Shown one piece after another: positions 52,801-64,000 of a DNA stretch of 64,000 nt. The notes under the pieces were generated by a model. The model was not told where the DNA came from. It did not search any database and worked only from the letters and a program-made list of their open reading frames with translations. Position 1 is the first letter of the stretch. The number at the start of each line of letters is the position of its first letter. The translations under genes and the position numbers were made by a program. Source of the stretch: Adineta ricciae (lineage: Eukaryota > Rotifera > Eurotatoria > Adinetida > Adinetidae); NCBI GenBank assembly GCA_905250025.1, contig CAJNOJ010000017.1:1-64000 (forward strand). The letters are read 5' to 3'.

Positions 52801-54964
52801 AGTGATTTGCTTGTCTTAGAGTGAAAGTATCAATGTTGACCCTTCGCTAGCTAAAGCCTGTCAAGTTGATATCGGTAAATTCTGTAAGGAGCTGACTCCC
52901 GGAAATGCTGAAGTAATTATCCATGATTCTAATCGAAAAAAAAATCATTTTCTGGTATTTTTAATAGATTCTTGATTGTTTGAAAAGAAATCATCGAAAG
53001 TTATCGCCATTGTGTTTTGTAAAATTGAAAAAACGTGAAAAAATCGATGTTATCTTGCCGGGCAACGACTTTAGTCTAACGAGCAAATGTGGCGAAGTGA
53101 TACAGGTAAACGAAGCTAATAAAACTACCAGGTAGAAGAACAAAATTTTCCTAGAAACATTGTTCAAATGAGAAAAAGCAAAAAATTTTGTTATGTCTCC
53201 GACGACATACTAATGAAGAATCAATGACTGTTGCCTGTCGACAAGTGTTATACCATCGTCTTATGGTTTTAAACACCGGTAAGTTGAATATCATTCGAAT
53301 TAATGGAATGTAATTCTCCGTAACCTTCAATTTCAATGGCTCATCTAATTGATGCTTGCGCACAAGTGAGAATATTCAAGGTATCCTATCGAATTATCGT
53401 ACATAGTATAACCTTGATTGAAAAATCGAGTCTTTTGTTTCGATATACGCGATAATCAATGTACTCGATCCATTTCGCAACTAATTTAATTTTCCTTTTA
53501 TTGTTGAAGGTCATGAACAGAAGAGGAGGAGAACGATAGTATCTCTTCTCAAACAATAATCCAATTGCTGGAAGGTTTATTGAGCATCTGTAGAGAGTAA
53601 TCTATTTATGATTAAACGATTTGCATTTTTTGTCTATTCAGCATGACATCGAAACATCATTCGTTAGTTGGTAGTCAAGGCCGAGCTATAGAAAGGATTT
53701 GCATGATAAAGAATAAATTAGACAAGTTCCATTGATCAGATAAATGAGAAAACCTATCATAGTGTTTTGGATAATCGTATTCTTAAACGTTTTTCTCCCT
53801 CGCTCTCGATAGCCATTTAGTCTGGAAAAGAAATATTAGTAATGAAGACAGCGAAAATAATAAGAAAGAAAAACATTATTCTCCAAGGGTGGGAGTCTTC
53901 TGCGATCTAATTAGTAGAAGAAGACGACGAAAGAAAACAAGTCCCGCTGGTTGTTTCCATTTCGTGTGATCTTGCTTCGAGTGCTTCATGATTCTCTTTC
54001 AAATTTAGATGTGCGATTCAACAAAGCGTTGATTGATAATTGTAGAAATGATATAACGAAATACTGCGGCAAAGCCTTCACTGATAAAACCGAGGATAAC
54101 GATGAATCAAATGATGAAGACGAAAACAATGGTAAAAGCGATGTTCTACTCGTCAGACAGTATTTGCAAAGAATATTTTCAATGTAGACGAAGCAGGGGA
54201 TAACACAGTCATCGACCGTGATATGGGCGGTCGAGTGATCGAATGTTTACGTGCATCGTATGCGAACACAGTGATTCAATTAGAACCGCAATGTCGAACA
54301 GAGTTAATTGATATTATTCAAACATCAAAAGTTGACGTTCAAATCGATGTGCAACTCTATCAAGCATGCAAGGATATCATTCGGAATCGTTGTGCAGGCT
54401 CCGAAAAGGAAGATTGTTTGAAAATCGAATATCAAAAGAAAGCTATTTCGGATAAAGCATGTATAGCTCAAATTACGCGTATAATTAAAGAAGGCAAAGC
54501 AGATATACATGTGGATCCGGTTCTCTTCGTTTCTTGTCAAGCTGATGTTGCCAAATTTTGTAGTGATATTCCAATAGGTAAAAGAAAAAGTGCTTTTTCA
54601 TTTCTTTTTCTCTGTACGGTATATTTCAGGAAGTGGTAAATTATTACAATGCCTTTTGAAAAAGCAGAAATCGGTAACGAAACAATGCAAAGAAACATTA
54701 AAGAAACGACAGGAGTTATGGGAAACGGTAAGCTGAATACCTATGATAGGCAATGATTGAATAATAGCGTCAAATTTATTTGTTTAGGTTTCTGATGTGG
54801 AAGATTTCAATGATTTGACTCATCATATCATCAACTCAAAAAATAATCGATATTTGTATACAATAATTTCAGTAGGATTAATAATTATATTTCTGGCTGG
54901 ATGTATTTGTCGCCCATGTGTTCGATGTCGTCGTGGAAATCGGTATAAACAAGTAAAATCATGA
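49846..54964 (+). CDS. GLG1: Golgi apparatus protein 1 (cysteine-rich FGF receptor/ESL-1)
   Basis: A type I Golgi membrane glycoprotein that binds growth factors and selectin ligands in vertebrates. The start at 49846 gives a signal peptide (FLRLLFVTCLILTALA). The luminal part is built of many cysteine-rich GLG1 repeats of about 60 residues over roughly sixteen exons. Examples are DECKVDVERHC, LACRGDRERLCPQI, CKTEMTEHCPAFYQ, CRPVIETLCQKIKPGD, CQADVAKFCSDIPIG and CRNDITKYCGKAF. The C-terminus has a single membrane span (about YTIISVGLIIIFLAGCIC), then a short cytosolic tail CRRGNRYKQVKS. An acidic insert (EDNDESNDEDENNG) interrupts one late repeat. Most introns are 50-70 bp, but the one from about 53281 to 54008 is about 730 bp. 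The phase-1 join after NT into DVRFNKALIDNC supports it as an intron. Confidence 0.9.
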
Positions 54965-55258
54965 AGCGGAAGAATTGAACTGAACTCGCAATAAGAAAAA
55001 GTAGTTTGAAGAAATCTTTTCGGACGTACGCTATTTTTTGATATCGATATCAACGAACGTTGCGAATCGATCTTTTTCCTCTAGTATATTTATTAATCTC
55101 GTACAAAGTTTTGTTTAAACTAACAACAGCAAATAAATAAAGCGTTTTCTCTTTACGAAATCGACAAAAATGAGAAGAATGATAGAGGAAGACTAGATGG
55201 TATACGTAGTTACACGAGTAGAGAAAAAGGAAGTAGCTTGTTATTGTTCTCCTGTTCA
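54965..55258. other. Convergent 3' spacer
   Basis: About 290 bp between the GLG1 stop (+) and the stop of the acidic-tailed protein (-). AT-rich, no gene. Confidence 0.5.
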
Positions 55259-56189
55259 TTACAAAAGACTCTGCATCTCCTTCTGATTATCTTCAACATC
55301 GTCATCATTATCGGGCTCGTCTAATCGATTATCACTGATGATACTCAGTTGTGTCGGAGGTATCGATGGACTTGTCTGCCATTCTAAGAATCGAACAGAT
55401 TTTCATCGACAAGCAAATATCGGTATATTTTGTTCCTTACCACCAAAACTATCATCGGGTTGTTCATCTTCGGATTCTTCTTCGTGATCACTTTCGCCAT
55501 ATGCTACAACACTGCAATCGCACTGATCTTCTCCTTCGAAATAACCACACGAATCAATCTGGGTATCAGCACAATATAAGATTTCATCTTGACTTTGAAT
55601 ACCTATGTACAATAAATCTTAATTGATCATTTCCTAACGAACGTCACATCTTACCTTCTTCGTCCATAAGCATATACTGATCGTTGTGACGTGTTCGCGA
55701 ATGTTGGAAACAATGATGTTGTTCATGCTCAACTGTAGTAACAGGTATTAGCGTTTGTCGGATACCAACTGGAACATCCTGACTTCGAATAATGTCACAA
55801 ACTGTAAACAGAAGCGCCCGAAAGTGCACATTGACTTAACTTTGTAGTCTTACCAACAGTATCACAGAGTCCAATACGTTCTAATTGTCGATATACAAGC
55901 AGATGACTGTTATTCAATGCAAACCATTGATTATTATGTGCACAGATTTGTAACTTTGGCGGACAATCACTTTCCATTAATTTCGTCGATATGTCGATCA
56001 TTAATTTTTCATCGATGACTGAATGTTTTAAATCACCCAGACTGGAACTTGTAAAATTAATATTTGATGGTGCTAATGTTAACGTTCGCGAATGACAAGA
56101 ATTGCTCGATGATTTCCAAAACGGCTTCCACGAAGAAAAATAGCTCTTCATGTTCTGCATGTCGTTAATATCAATATCAGACGATCGAT
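55259..56189 (-). CDS. Unrecognised protein with acidic C-terminus
   Basis: I cannot name this family. At least four exons join in frame from an exon that opens at an acceptor at 56190. The first visible Met is at 56160 (MQNMKSYFSSW). An upstream first exon ending at a GTAAGC donor near 56514 is possible, so the 5' end may be incomplete. The central part has a conserved look (QICAHNNQWFALNNSHLLVY, RQLERIGLCDTV, QDVPVGIRQTLIPVT). The next exons are acidic (HEEESEDEQPDD). The last exon, read in the frame EWQTSPSIPPTQLS, ends DDDVEDNQKEMQSLL. Another frame of that exon stops early, so the stop at 55259 is chosen because it stays open and matches the donor phase. No signal peptide or membrane span is seen. 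Confidence 0.6.
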
Positions 56190-59100
56190 CTAAATAAAGG
56201 AGGAAATCATCTGATCAGATTCTGACGCACTCGATCGAAATTACAACTGATAGGCTCGGTCTATTTACAAACAATTGTCAATCATCAATATAATTCTACT
56301 ATGCAATTGACTGTGAAATTGTCTGTTCGACAGCAAATAGTACCGATCGAATCGAGTTCGTCATAGACATCGAATGGAATGCAAGACAGAGTTATTAATT
56401 ATCCCGCTTTTTCTCTTTCTTTGCAATCAATGTTTTTATTTTGACTATCTTCTAACCATTTCCTAATCGTCTTTCTCATTAAGTTTACATAGGAATAACA
56501 TCCAATGCTTACCGAATATAGACTGTCGCGTCTATCAAACTTCTCGTTATTTATTTGATGATCAAATGACTTGTATTGATAATTTTTGCTTGTCTGACGA
56601 ATATATGCGGGTCATATAAATAGAAGAGTCTCCCTCTCTCTGTCTCTGTCTCTCTTTCTCTTCCTCTCATATAATTGTTGTCGCTGGTACTATCATTCTT
56701 AGTAAAGCGCGTTTGCACTAAGAAAAAAAATGCCATGGAACGACAATTCACTAGAGAGAAGCAGAAGACGAAGACGACGATGACAAGTTCTACGCATCAT
56801 TCTCTCTTTTCTTTCCCTCTTCATACTATCTCTCATTCCTTCTCTCACATTATTATAAATTCAATATAAATATTTGGGAGAACTGAACCTCAATGATGAT
56901 ATAGAAAAGGAAAAAAACGGTTCTATCACATTCTTCTTATGAATAAAAAGAAGAACTCATTCAATAAGTTCGTATTTCGAATGATCATATATTCTTTTTC
57001 TTCTTTTCCTTGATTGATCATGTTTATTTCAATTGTTCATCATTCGAAAAAGAAGAACTGCCGATCGCTGTACTGACTCTCTACAGATAAATACATAAAT
57101 TAATAATTAGTCATGATATGTGAATACATCCAGATCAATGTTCTTACATCGTAAACTTGTCTTCAGCTTCTTTTTTTCTCTCTTCTTCTTCTTTCCAATT
57201 GTCACACATCGTCATTTTCCCTTTTTTGTTGTAACCAGATGAATTCATCGAACGAATGTGATTAATCAATGCAAATATATTCTGCTCGAGTGAGCGTCGT
57301 CGTTACAGCCAAGGATCCTTCAATAATCATCCTGATAGTCACTGATGAAATGTTGATTTTGCCAGAACGATTTTCTTTCCTTTTTCTTTGACACAAACTA
57401 ATGCACGTGCAATCAGATTTATTTGATATACACTCCAGAAATTCATGGCCATGATGGCATCAGCCAATTGACACAAACGACGCTGAGTACTGAACTTTCC
57501 GAATAGACAAAGAAGAAGACATTCTTCGAATAATACATTTTGACTAATAGATTTTTCCGATTTTCGTCGTTCGTATTTGATCTATGCCAGCAAGTGCACT
57601 TTATGAACGAGTGTGCATATGTGTCTGATGTCAGATACGCTAAACAAACTCCTAATCAAATTTGTTCCCGCATCGAAAAGCTGCTCATCGGCATTTTTTC
57701 TCCTTCTCACTGAAGTTTGTCAGAGACAACAAAGGAAAACACGAATATTCGATGTCGAACCATTCACAAATGTACATCGAAAGAAAAACATTGCAGACGT
57801 AACGATAATGTCATCGATGTCACTCGAATCATAAATTGAGATAGACAGGAAATCAACAAGCGTGTCAGATAGTCTTGTCTATACGACTGTCACTACTGAC
57901 CGCAACTGGCTAGCAGCTTGCTTCTCCTTTCCAGCCTGAACATAAGAAGATTGATAATGATAATCTAATTTTTGACATACTCTCTTCATTCGCATTTTTT
58001 TTCTCTCTCTGTGGACAAGCACGTACATAGAACATGACATCAAATGATACAAGAGCAGAGAAGAGGGAGCCAAATGTGTACTCATACATCAATAGATGAA
58101 CTGACACGCATTATTATCAAATACATATCTATACTGTTAGAGAAGAGATGAAACAAAATGTCATATTGTGTAACAAACGGAAATGAATTTGGATTCTGTA
58201 AAGACTCTTTCTTCGCATTTTCTATATCAGCTATTCTAACTCAGTTGTTTATGATACATCGAAATTAATTACTAGGAAATATGTGATGCTTAATTCAATT
58301 TGATATTTCATGTTGTAAATCCTTTACCTTTCCTATGAATAATCAAGTTTTTGTTTTTGTCAATCGACAACCATCGGCAGACGAATTCTTTATTAATAGT
58401 AAATGAAATTGATTCACTATGTACAAAGATGCTGGTACTGTTCGACAGCAAGTACTTATGCACAATTCTCGCGATTGAAACGGTAACGTTATAAAAAATG
58501 AAATACAAAGCAGCTTTACAAGGCTAAGAAATGTAAACCTTCATCGACGATTAAGCAATACTACGACGAATGAAATCAAACGTGTCTTTAGTAATATTAA
58601 CAATGTTTTATATGTAAAAAAAACTAAATATACTTGGCCATTTTCCTTGAGTTTAACACACGCATATGTTAACCTTTCATTCACCAGGAAAAGAACTATT
58701 TGCATTTTTTTAGTTTCATTCAGTGCCTACCTTTTCCCTTGTCTTTGTCATAGACAATCGTCGTTCATAATGCTTAGATAACCCGATAGAGGTTTAATTT
58801 TGATTTAACATAGAATATTGATGTGTATGCCAACAAAATTGCATGACATTTTGGTAGAGTTAATTTGCAAAATATAAGATTTGCTGAGTCATTTGAAAAA
58901 GGTAATATTTAACTTTTGATTAAATTATGAATATACTGCTCGCAATTTGAACTTTATGTATTTATTCTTTCACGGATAGCATTTCAATGTCGTAGAACGG
59001 GAAAAATCCGTTAGCGTTCTATTCTATCCTTGATATTTCGAGTATCACATGTTGTTAATCAAGAAGAAACTGTTAACAACTCCTGTTCTTCGGTATTTAA

Positions 59101-59674
59101 CATCATAAATCATGACTTGAATGTCTGTATGTATTTTTTTTTCAGTTCTGCATACCTGTCTTTTATGTAAAGGACATCTCGATGTAGTTGAGTTGTACCC
59201 TTGCGGCAAAAATCTATTAGAAAAAAAAGAGAAGGAACCTGGGGAATCACTAATTGGTGTATTTACAATTCTTCATTTTCATTTCATTTCTAAGCTCGAG
59301 CAAATCGATTTTCAAACGATATTGACTCTCCTGACAGATCGAGGACGGATTGAAACAGCTACAGAGTGTGGCGAGATGTCGTATTCTGATTTTGAAAGTT
59401 GTTCCAGTGGAAAAGAGTACATCCTCTCATTATGTACAAAGAAATCAAATGAAATGCTGTTGAAAGCTTAGAGAATAATACAGGACATGATGTGAAACTA
59501 AATATTGACTATTGATTTATGAATTCTCTTATGCTTTGCTATGTTTTAGATAAAGACAAGGTGAATACGACATACTACTCAATTTTAAATGAAAATGATC
59601 GATGATTTCATATTATGCATCATGGAGTTTACTCGTAGCGCTCTCATTTAAATTACTCGGAAACGAAATTTAAC
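56190..59674. other. Longest gene-free stretch, 3.5 kb
   Basis: It holds CT-rich microsatellites (about 56627-56667), short A/T-rich tracts and scattered short frames without domain or splice support. The best of these (59121-59471, +) is listed separately. No tRNA-like box pair, transposase remnant or terminal repeat was recognised. Confidence 0.5.
59121..59471 (+). other. Doubtful open frame
   Basis: A 116-codon frame whose second half (from about LEQIDFQTILTLLTDRGR to KEYILSLC) has a more protein-like composition than neighbouring chance frames. It has no recognisable domain, and its first part is hydrophobic and AT-driven. It could be a terminal exon of an unseen gene or chance. Confidence 0.2.
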
Positions 59675-61149
59675 ATGAAATTTTTTTCGTTCTCTCTCGT
59701 TGCTTCATCGCGATTTGTTCGTCGAATAGTTATATTTTTTCTTATTGTGATCTTAGCCATTATCGTGTGTACAACAGGTTTTCAAATGGTCTTCTACCGA
59801 TCGATAACACCGATTAAAAATGTTGTAACTCAATTGCCGACATTGAAAATCGAGAAGTCGACGGCGAATGAGAAGAGTAAAACCATTGCAGTGGACTTAC
59901 CGTTAATTTATCAACCTCCGTTGGAATCTATTGTTTCAAGAGCTCTCCTTCTTTTCTATCCAAATGATCAGCAATCAGCATTTCTTCCTGAATTCCGTTG
60001 GTTCTATCGTTCGTGGATCGAAATGATGAAGAACGAATCGACTCTATGGAGAACGGACATCATTGTCTACGCGAATGAATACACATCTGTATTCAAACAA
60101 CTCGGCTGCGTATACGAGAGAATTCGTTTAGATCGAAAAGAAAACGCACAATGTCGAGTCTTTCCCTATATCCGTATTAAAGATCGTTCATCTAAACACA
60201 AGATGTCCAGTCAATATCAAATTATCGATCAACAGCGTTCACAAAGAATGTATCAATATTTACGAGGCTATGGTTATATTGATTCGATAAATACTGTTTT
60301 CGAATTTAATTCGACTTTTCTCATGTATGACCACGTACTTCGCACGGATATGGATTGTTTTCTGACTGAAAATTTTGCTCGATATATTCCTTATAATAAT
60401 TCGGTACTTGTCGGTCATGGTGGTTATTCGACCGAGTTTAATAGTAATCGTTTGAAACGTATCGCCCGAGATATGGATTGGAAATATGCCGATAAGAATG
60501 GTCTTGGATCTACTTGGTAAGACATTTTTAAAGACAGGCGTTGTGAATTGTATTGATTGTCGTGTTTCTTAGGTATGGATCACCATCGATTATCTATCAT
60601 ATGTCGGATTATACAATCCAAGCGATGTTACATTTAGTCAGAAATGAATTTACTACACCGGAACGAGAACACAAACTTGGTGTAATGGTTTGTATCGATT
60701 TTCGCCGAGCTGAAACAGCGATATTTCTTCTACTATATATTTAGCTTTGGCCGGAATGGCATTTCGGCGTTCTTTTGCTCTATGGTGGTCACTTAGCTAT
60801 TAATCACATAATAGCGAACGAAAATCTCCGAATACTCCTGGCAAGTAAACTCTTAGATCAAGGTGTGACATCCAAAGATCAAACAGACATCAAGAAAAAT
60901 CTCCGTTTACATCTACATTGTTGGCATGGAGATGATCCATTTTCAAAATTCCATTTCAAAGCAGGAAGATACAAAGCAATCGATCCGTCGAAATTAATTT
61001 CAGACACTTCAGCATCCGGTTATGTAAGAAATTGATGAATTTAATAATTCCATATTGAAATTGCTTTCTAGGCTATGCGAATGGCATTGGAATCGAACGC
61101 AATGACTCTAGACGAATTGAGGCAGAACTTGTTAAGTATCAAGAAATGA
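59675..61149 (+). CDS. Type II membrane glycosyltransferase-like protein
   Basis: Exons 59675-60516, 60573-60687, 60745-61023 and 61072-61149 join cleanly to about 437 residues. A short cytosolic N-terminus with Arg residues precedes one hydrophobic span (about 20-40, IVIFFLIVILAIIVCTTGF), then a stem and a luminal domain, the layout of Golgi enzymes. The segment VLRTDMDCFLTENF contains a DxD motif in the usual hydrophobic context, typical of nucleotide-sugar-binding transferases. WYGSPSIIYHMSDYTIQAML and LWPEWHFGVLLLYGGHLAINH follow. I believe this belongs to an uncharacterised family (the DUF7164 name is from memory and unverified). Donor and acceptor sugars are unknown. At least two N-glycosylation sequons are present. 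DEPDC5 starts 320 bp downstream on the same strand. Confidence 0.75.
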
Positions 61150-61469
61150 ACGGTTCACTCCTACATTATCTGTTTTTGCTTATTTTGTTATCTTGTTATC
61201 CATTGAATTTTCATGCTTAAATAAACAATGAAAAATATATATAGTCTGTCTATATACATATGGAATGTATCCGTACCGCAATTCTACATTTTCCAGAGGT
61301 CACTGGTTATCACATACTGGCAGTGCTGTTCGCTGATTGGCTCGTTTAGATGATAAATATTTTCGAATATCAAGATTAATATGCATGCATTGCATGTGCG
61401 CATATAAAACCTCAAATTCTATCAATCTACCTCGATGTGTATTAGAAAATCTATCTATTAACGTTTAGC
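61150..61469. other. Spacer upstream of DEPDC5
   Basis: Contains the 3' end of the glycosyltransferase-like gene, with an AATAAA-like hexamer near 61221, and a short GCATGCAT-rich patch at about 61381-61395 ahead of a TATA-like element. Confidence 0.5.
61403..61409 (+). promoter_or_regulatory. TATA-like element upstream of DEPDC5
   Basis: TATAAAA lies 60 nt before the DEPDC5 ATG, at a plausible core-promoter distance. In AT-rich DNA such a heptamer can occur by chance. Confidence 0.3.
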
Positions 61470-64000
61470 ATGACGTTAGTATCAGTACCCGATACCGATG
61501 AACCTTTAGAGGAAAACGTATTCGAAGGAGATCGGTAAGGAGTATGAAGTCAGATGACCGGACTTCCGCTTGTAATTGCCACTTTACATTTAGACTCAAA
61601 TGTCGAGCTGTGTTCGTACGTGGTCCAAGTTTGTATTTGATGATTGACTCAGTTTTTCGATGTTATTTCTCAACATTTAGATTCCAGTGCACCAACAATC
61701 GTTAGTCCGAAAATAAATTTAGCCAAAGGTGATCTTTTCGTCATGAATTTATATGACAATAATGACACGCAGAAACTTCTTATGCAAGTTGATCGCGTCG
61801 ATGATGAACGAGCGATTCAGTCAGCCAATTTCGGTATGGAAAAGCTCACAATTCGATTGAGATCTATGTTGTTTCTTAGATATTTATATTGACGACACCA
61901 TCAAAAGAACATTTTCAATCAATACTTTACTGGTGAATTATAATATAATACAAAAAGTTGCGAAGAAAGAGGTTTATTGAGCTCTTTTGAGATACAGCGA
62001 ACACATGTTTTCTTTCATTACTTAGGCGTTTGCACTATATCTAGTCGAAATTCAAGTTAAAGAACAATATTTCAGTCGTGGTGATATGTGGCGCTTTACA
62101 CGTAAATTAGTAAATACCGCTGTTTATTTGAAGAAAGCACTAGAAATATTTGGCATGAGGTAAGGAATGAAATTCGACGAACTTTTCCGTAGAAGACGAA
62201 ATCGAAACATGTAGAGCGACGGTGTATGGTTTATGGATAGCAAATCATCCATTTCGCGTTTCTTCCGGTTATATCACAAAAGATACAAAAGTAAGATGCG
62301 ATATACTGACTTTGCTATCACTAAAATCTTCTTTTAGATTGTTTTTCGTTCGTTGAGTGCATGTTGTACAATATTTCTACAGATGTCGAAGGAGATGTGG
62401 GATTTCGATGAACAAGGTGACACGTATTATGAAAAAGCTGTGGATGGATTTCTTATGGATTTATTCACACGATGGAAGGTACGTCTCGTAATGTAGTTCA
62501 TTGAATATGAAAACTGTTTTTCATCCAGTCAATGAGTTGCCAACATGATGTGACAATGACGTTATTTTCTCGAGTTTTCTACGATGCAAAATCACTGGAA
62601 GATTTTCCAGCATCTTTAAGACAAGATATCAACATAGATCATCGCGGAAAATTTTATGAAGATTTCTATCGGTAAGGGAATGTCGAAGATGTGTTATTTG
62701 TGACATTTTCGTTTCTAGTGTAATCTATCAAAATGAACGTTATGACGATTGGACACCGCGCCTAGCTAAAATCAAACAAGTACTGGTGAACTATAAGGAA
62801 GATCTGGTGACATATCATAAAAAACAACTACCCAAAGAGGAAGCAGATAAGATGCCAAATGGAACGATTTCATGTGCAGCTGATGGGAATTTTCTCGAGA
62901 CTTTGAACTTATCGTCTAGTAGTAAGTGAAGAGGAGAGTAGAAGAAACGAAAGCGTACTCTTTTGTCTAGTTTTTGAACGGCATTTTATTGATCGTCCAT
63001 TCGATCGTCTGGGTCAAATGTCGCTAGTAATTACACCGGGTGGTGGCATTTTCGAAGTTGACCGTGAATTAACAAACATGACTAAGCAACGTGTATTAGA
63101 TAATGGTATCGGCAGTGATCTTGTGTGTCTGGGAGAACAACCATTGTTTGCCGTACCATTGTTTAAATTTTTCAAAGAAAATCCAAATACCGCAGATGAC
63201 TATCAGATTCCACACTGGATCAATTTAAGGTTTTCATCTAGATTTGCAAGATGTATCTGTTAGAAAGTGTTCTGATTGTTTGTAGTTACTATAGAAGTTC
63301 AACTGCTCCATCATGCTTTAAACGTTTTATTCCGCGTGTACCATTTGATAAACAACGAATACAAGGCGGCTTATTAGGTATAGAATTCTTGTTCTTCGAG
63401 AAGTATTTCATTGACTTTTTATGTAAAACAGATGTGAAAACTGTAATGAATTCAATTACCGAAGAGTTTTTTATCAAACCGTATCAGCCATCGATGGAAG
63501 AATTTGATGCTCAAGTATTCAAAACAACAACAAAAGCGTAATTAAAAAGAAAAATCTTCTTTAAACAAGACAAATTCGAATATGATGTTTTTCGTATCAA
63601 TAGACCAACTGAACAAGGATCGACGGTTGACAGAAGTGCCCGAAGTGATGTTCGTATAGCCAGACGACGACACATAACAATGGGTCCTTCACGTAGGATC
63701 AATTTCAGGGAAAATCTCAATATTCATTCCACTATTTTAGAGCCAGTAGTTATGGAAGAAGGCGATCCCATTCAAGAACCTACAGGCATGTTAATTGTAA
63801 ATAATAAAGCTCCAGTATCATCAGGCACAAATGATGATCCGCGCCTCTTCAATGCTAATGTCAAAGATGATATCGTGCTTTCAACATCCCATGCAACATC
63901 AGCAAATATATCAGCATATATTCAGGCATACAATACATATAACCAGTCCGCACAGGTTTTGTTCTATAATCAACATAGTTTCTCACGTGCCGCTCAGAGT
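61470..64000 (+). CDS. DEPDC5: DEPDC5/Iml1, GATOR1 subunit (5' part, runs off the window)
   Basis: DEPDC5 is the largest subunit of GATOR1, the GTPase-activating complex for RagA/B that restrains TORC1 when amino acids are low; it acts at lysosomes. The N-terminal half is present. The first exon at 61470 is short; later exons carry [83 protein letters not shown]-like [15 protein letters not shown] and [17 protein letters not shown]. The conserved core [40 protein letters not shown] and [11 protein letters not shown] follows. This matches family order through the N-terminal and SABA domains. The right end, with an FNANVKDD region, is linker-like. The DEP domain and C-terminus lie beyond 64000. 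Confidence 0.93.

Noticed and set aside
57613-58107. Short frames in the 3.5-kb spacer
   Set aside because: No domain, no splice context, and overlapping frames on both strands.

Overview
This window is animal nuclear DNA and most likely comes from a bdelloid rotifer. The evidence is: compact AT-rich genes with many roughly 50-65 bp GT-AG introns; a metazoan gene set (ZIC, VAMP, CACYBP, DDX56, RIC1, SPAG17, LSM14, GLG1, DEPDC5); and a single-exon protein with a receiver-like N-terminus, an ADP-ribosyltransferase-like domain and kinesin-light-chain TPRs, an architecture I associate with bdelloid gene families. No rRNA, tRNA, CRISPR array or intact transposon was seen. Species assignment is inference.

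Layout. 0-6 kb: two nearly identical ZIC zinc-finger genes (+) in apparent tandem, with single-N joins at 2997 and 5556. 6.8-12.2 kb: five tightly packed minus-strand genes, read from the right as DDX56, a small unknown protein, a Nudix-like protein, CACYBP and a synaptobrevin/VAMP. 13.3-20.1 kb: RIC1 (+), divergent from DDX56. 20.9-30.0 kb: SPAG17 (-), convergent with RIC1. 30.9-34.8 kb: LSM14 (+) and an unrecognised secreted protein (+). 35.2-37.1 kb: a secreted five-domain chitin-binding protein (-). 38.5-42.7 kb: a coiled-coil/tudor protein (-), read here as one gene. 43.0-45.2 kb: an ART-like/TPR protein with an apparently dead active site (-). 45.7-47.7 kb: a flavin amine/polyamine oxidase (-). 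49.8-55.0 kb: GLG1 (+). 55.3-56.2 kb: an unrecognised acidic-tailed protein (-). 59.7-61.1 kb: a type II membrane glycosyltransferase-like protein (+). 61.5 kb to the right edge: DEPDC5 (+), incomplete.

The genes are mostly housekeeping and do not form one pathway. Several act in membrane traffic or the Golgi (VAMP, RIC1, GLG1, the glycosyltransferase-like protein), two in RNA metabolism (DDX56, LSM14), one in motile cilia (SPAG17) and one in TORC1 nutrient sensing (DEPDC5). The coiled-coil/tudor protein may belong to germ granules.

The main structural observations are these. (1) The ZIC tandem looks like two alleles of one locus laid end to end by an assembler: sequence right of the second N matches copy 1, not copy 2. 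(2) Two other N joins each sit between direct repeats offset by exactly 222 bp, and one of them duplicates exons of the VAMP gene. (3) A fourth N (42503) adds a base that breaks an otherwise open frame. (4) The first 103 bases are a perfect inverted copy of a ZIC intron. (5) All five genes of the 6.8-12.2 kb cluster have a 3' splice acceptor 0-28 nt before the start codon, as expected for spliced-leader trans-splicing and possibly an operon.
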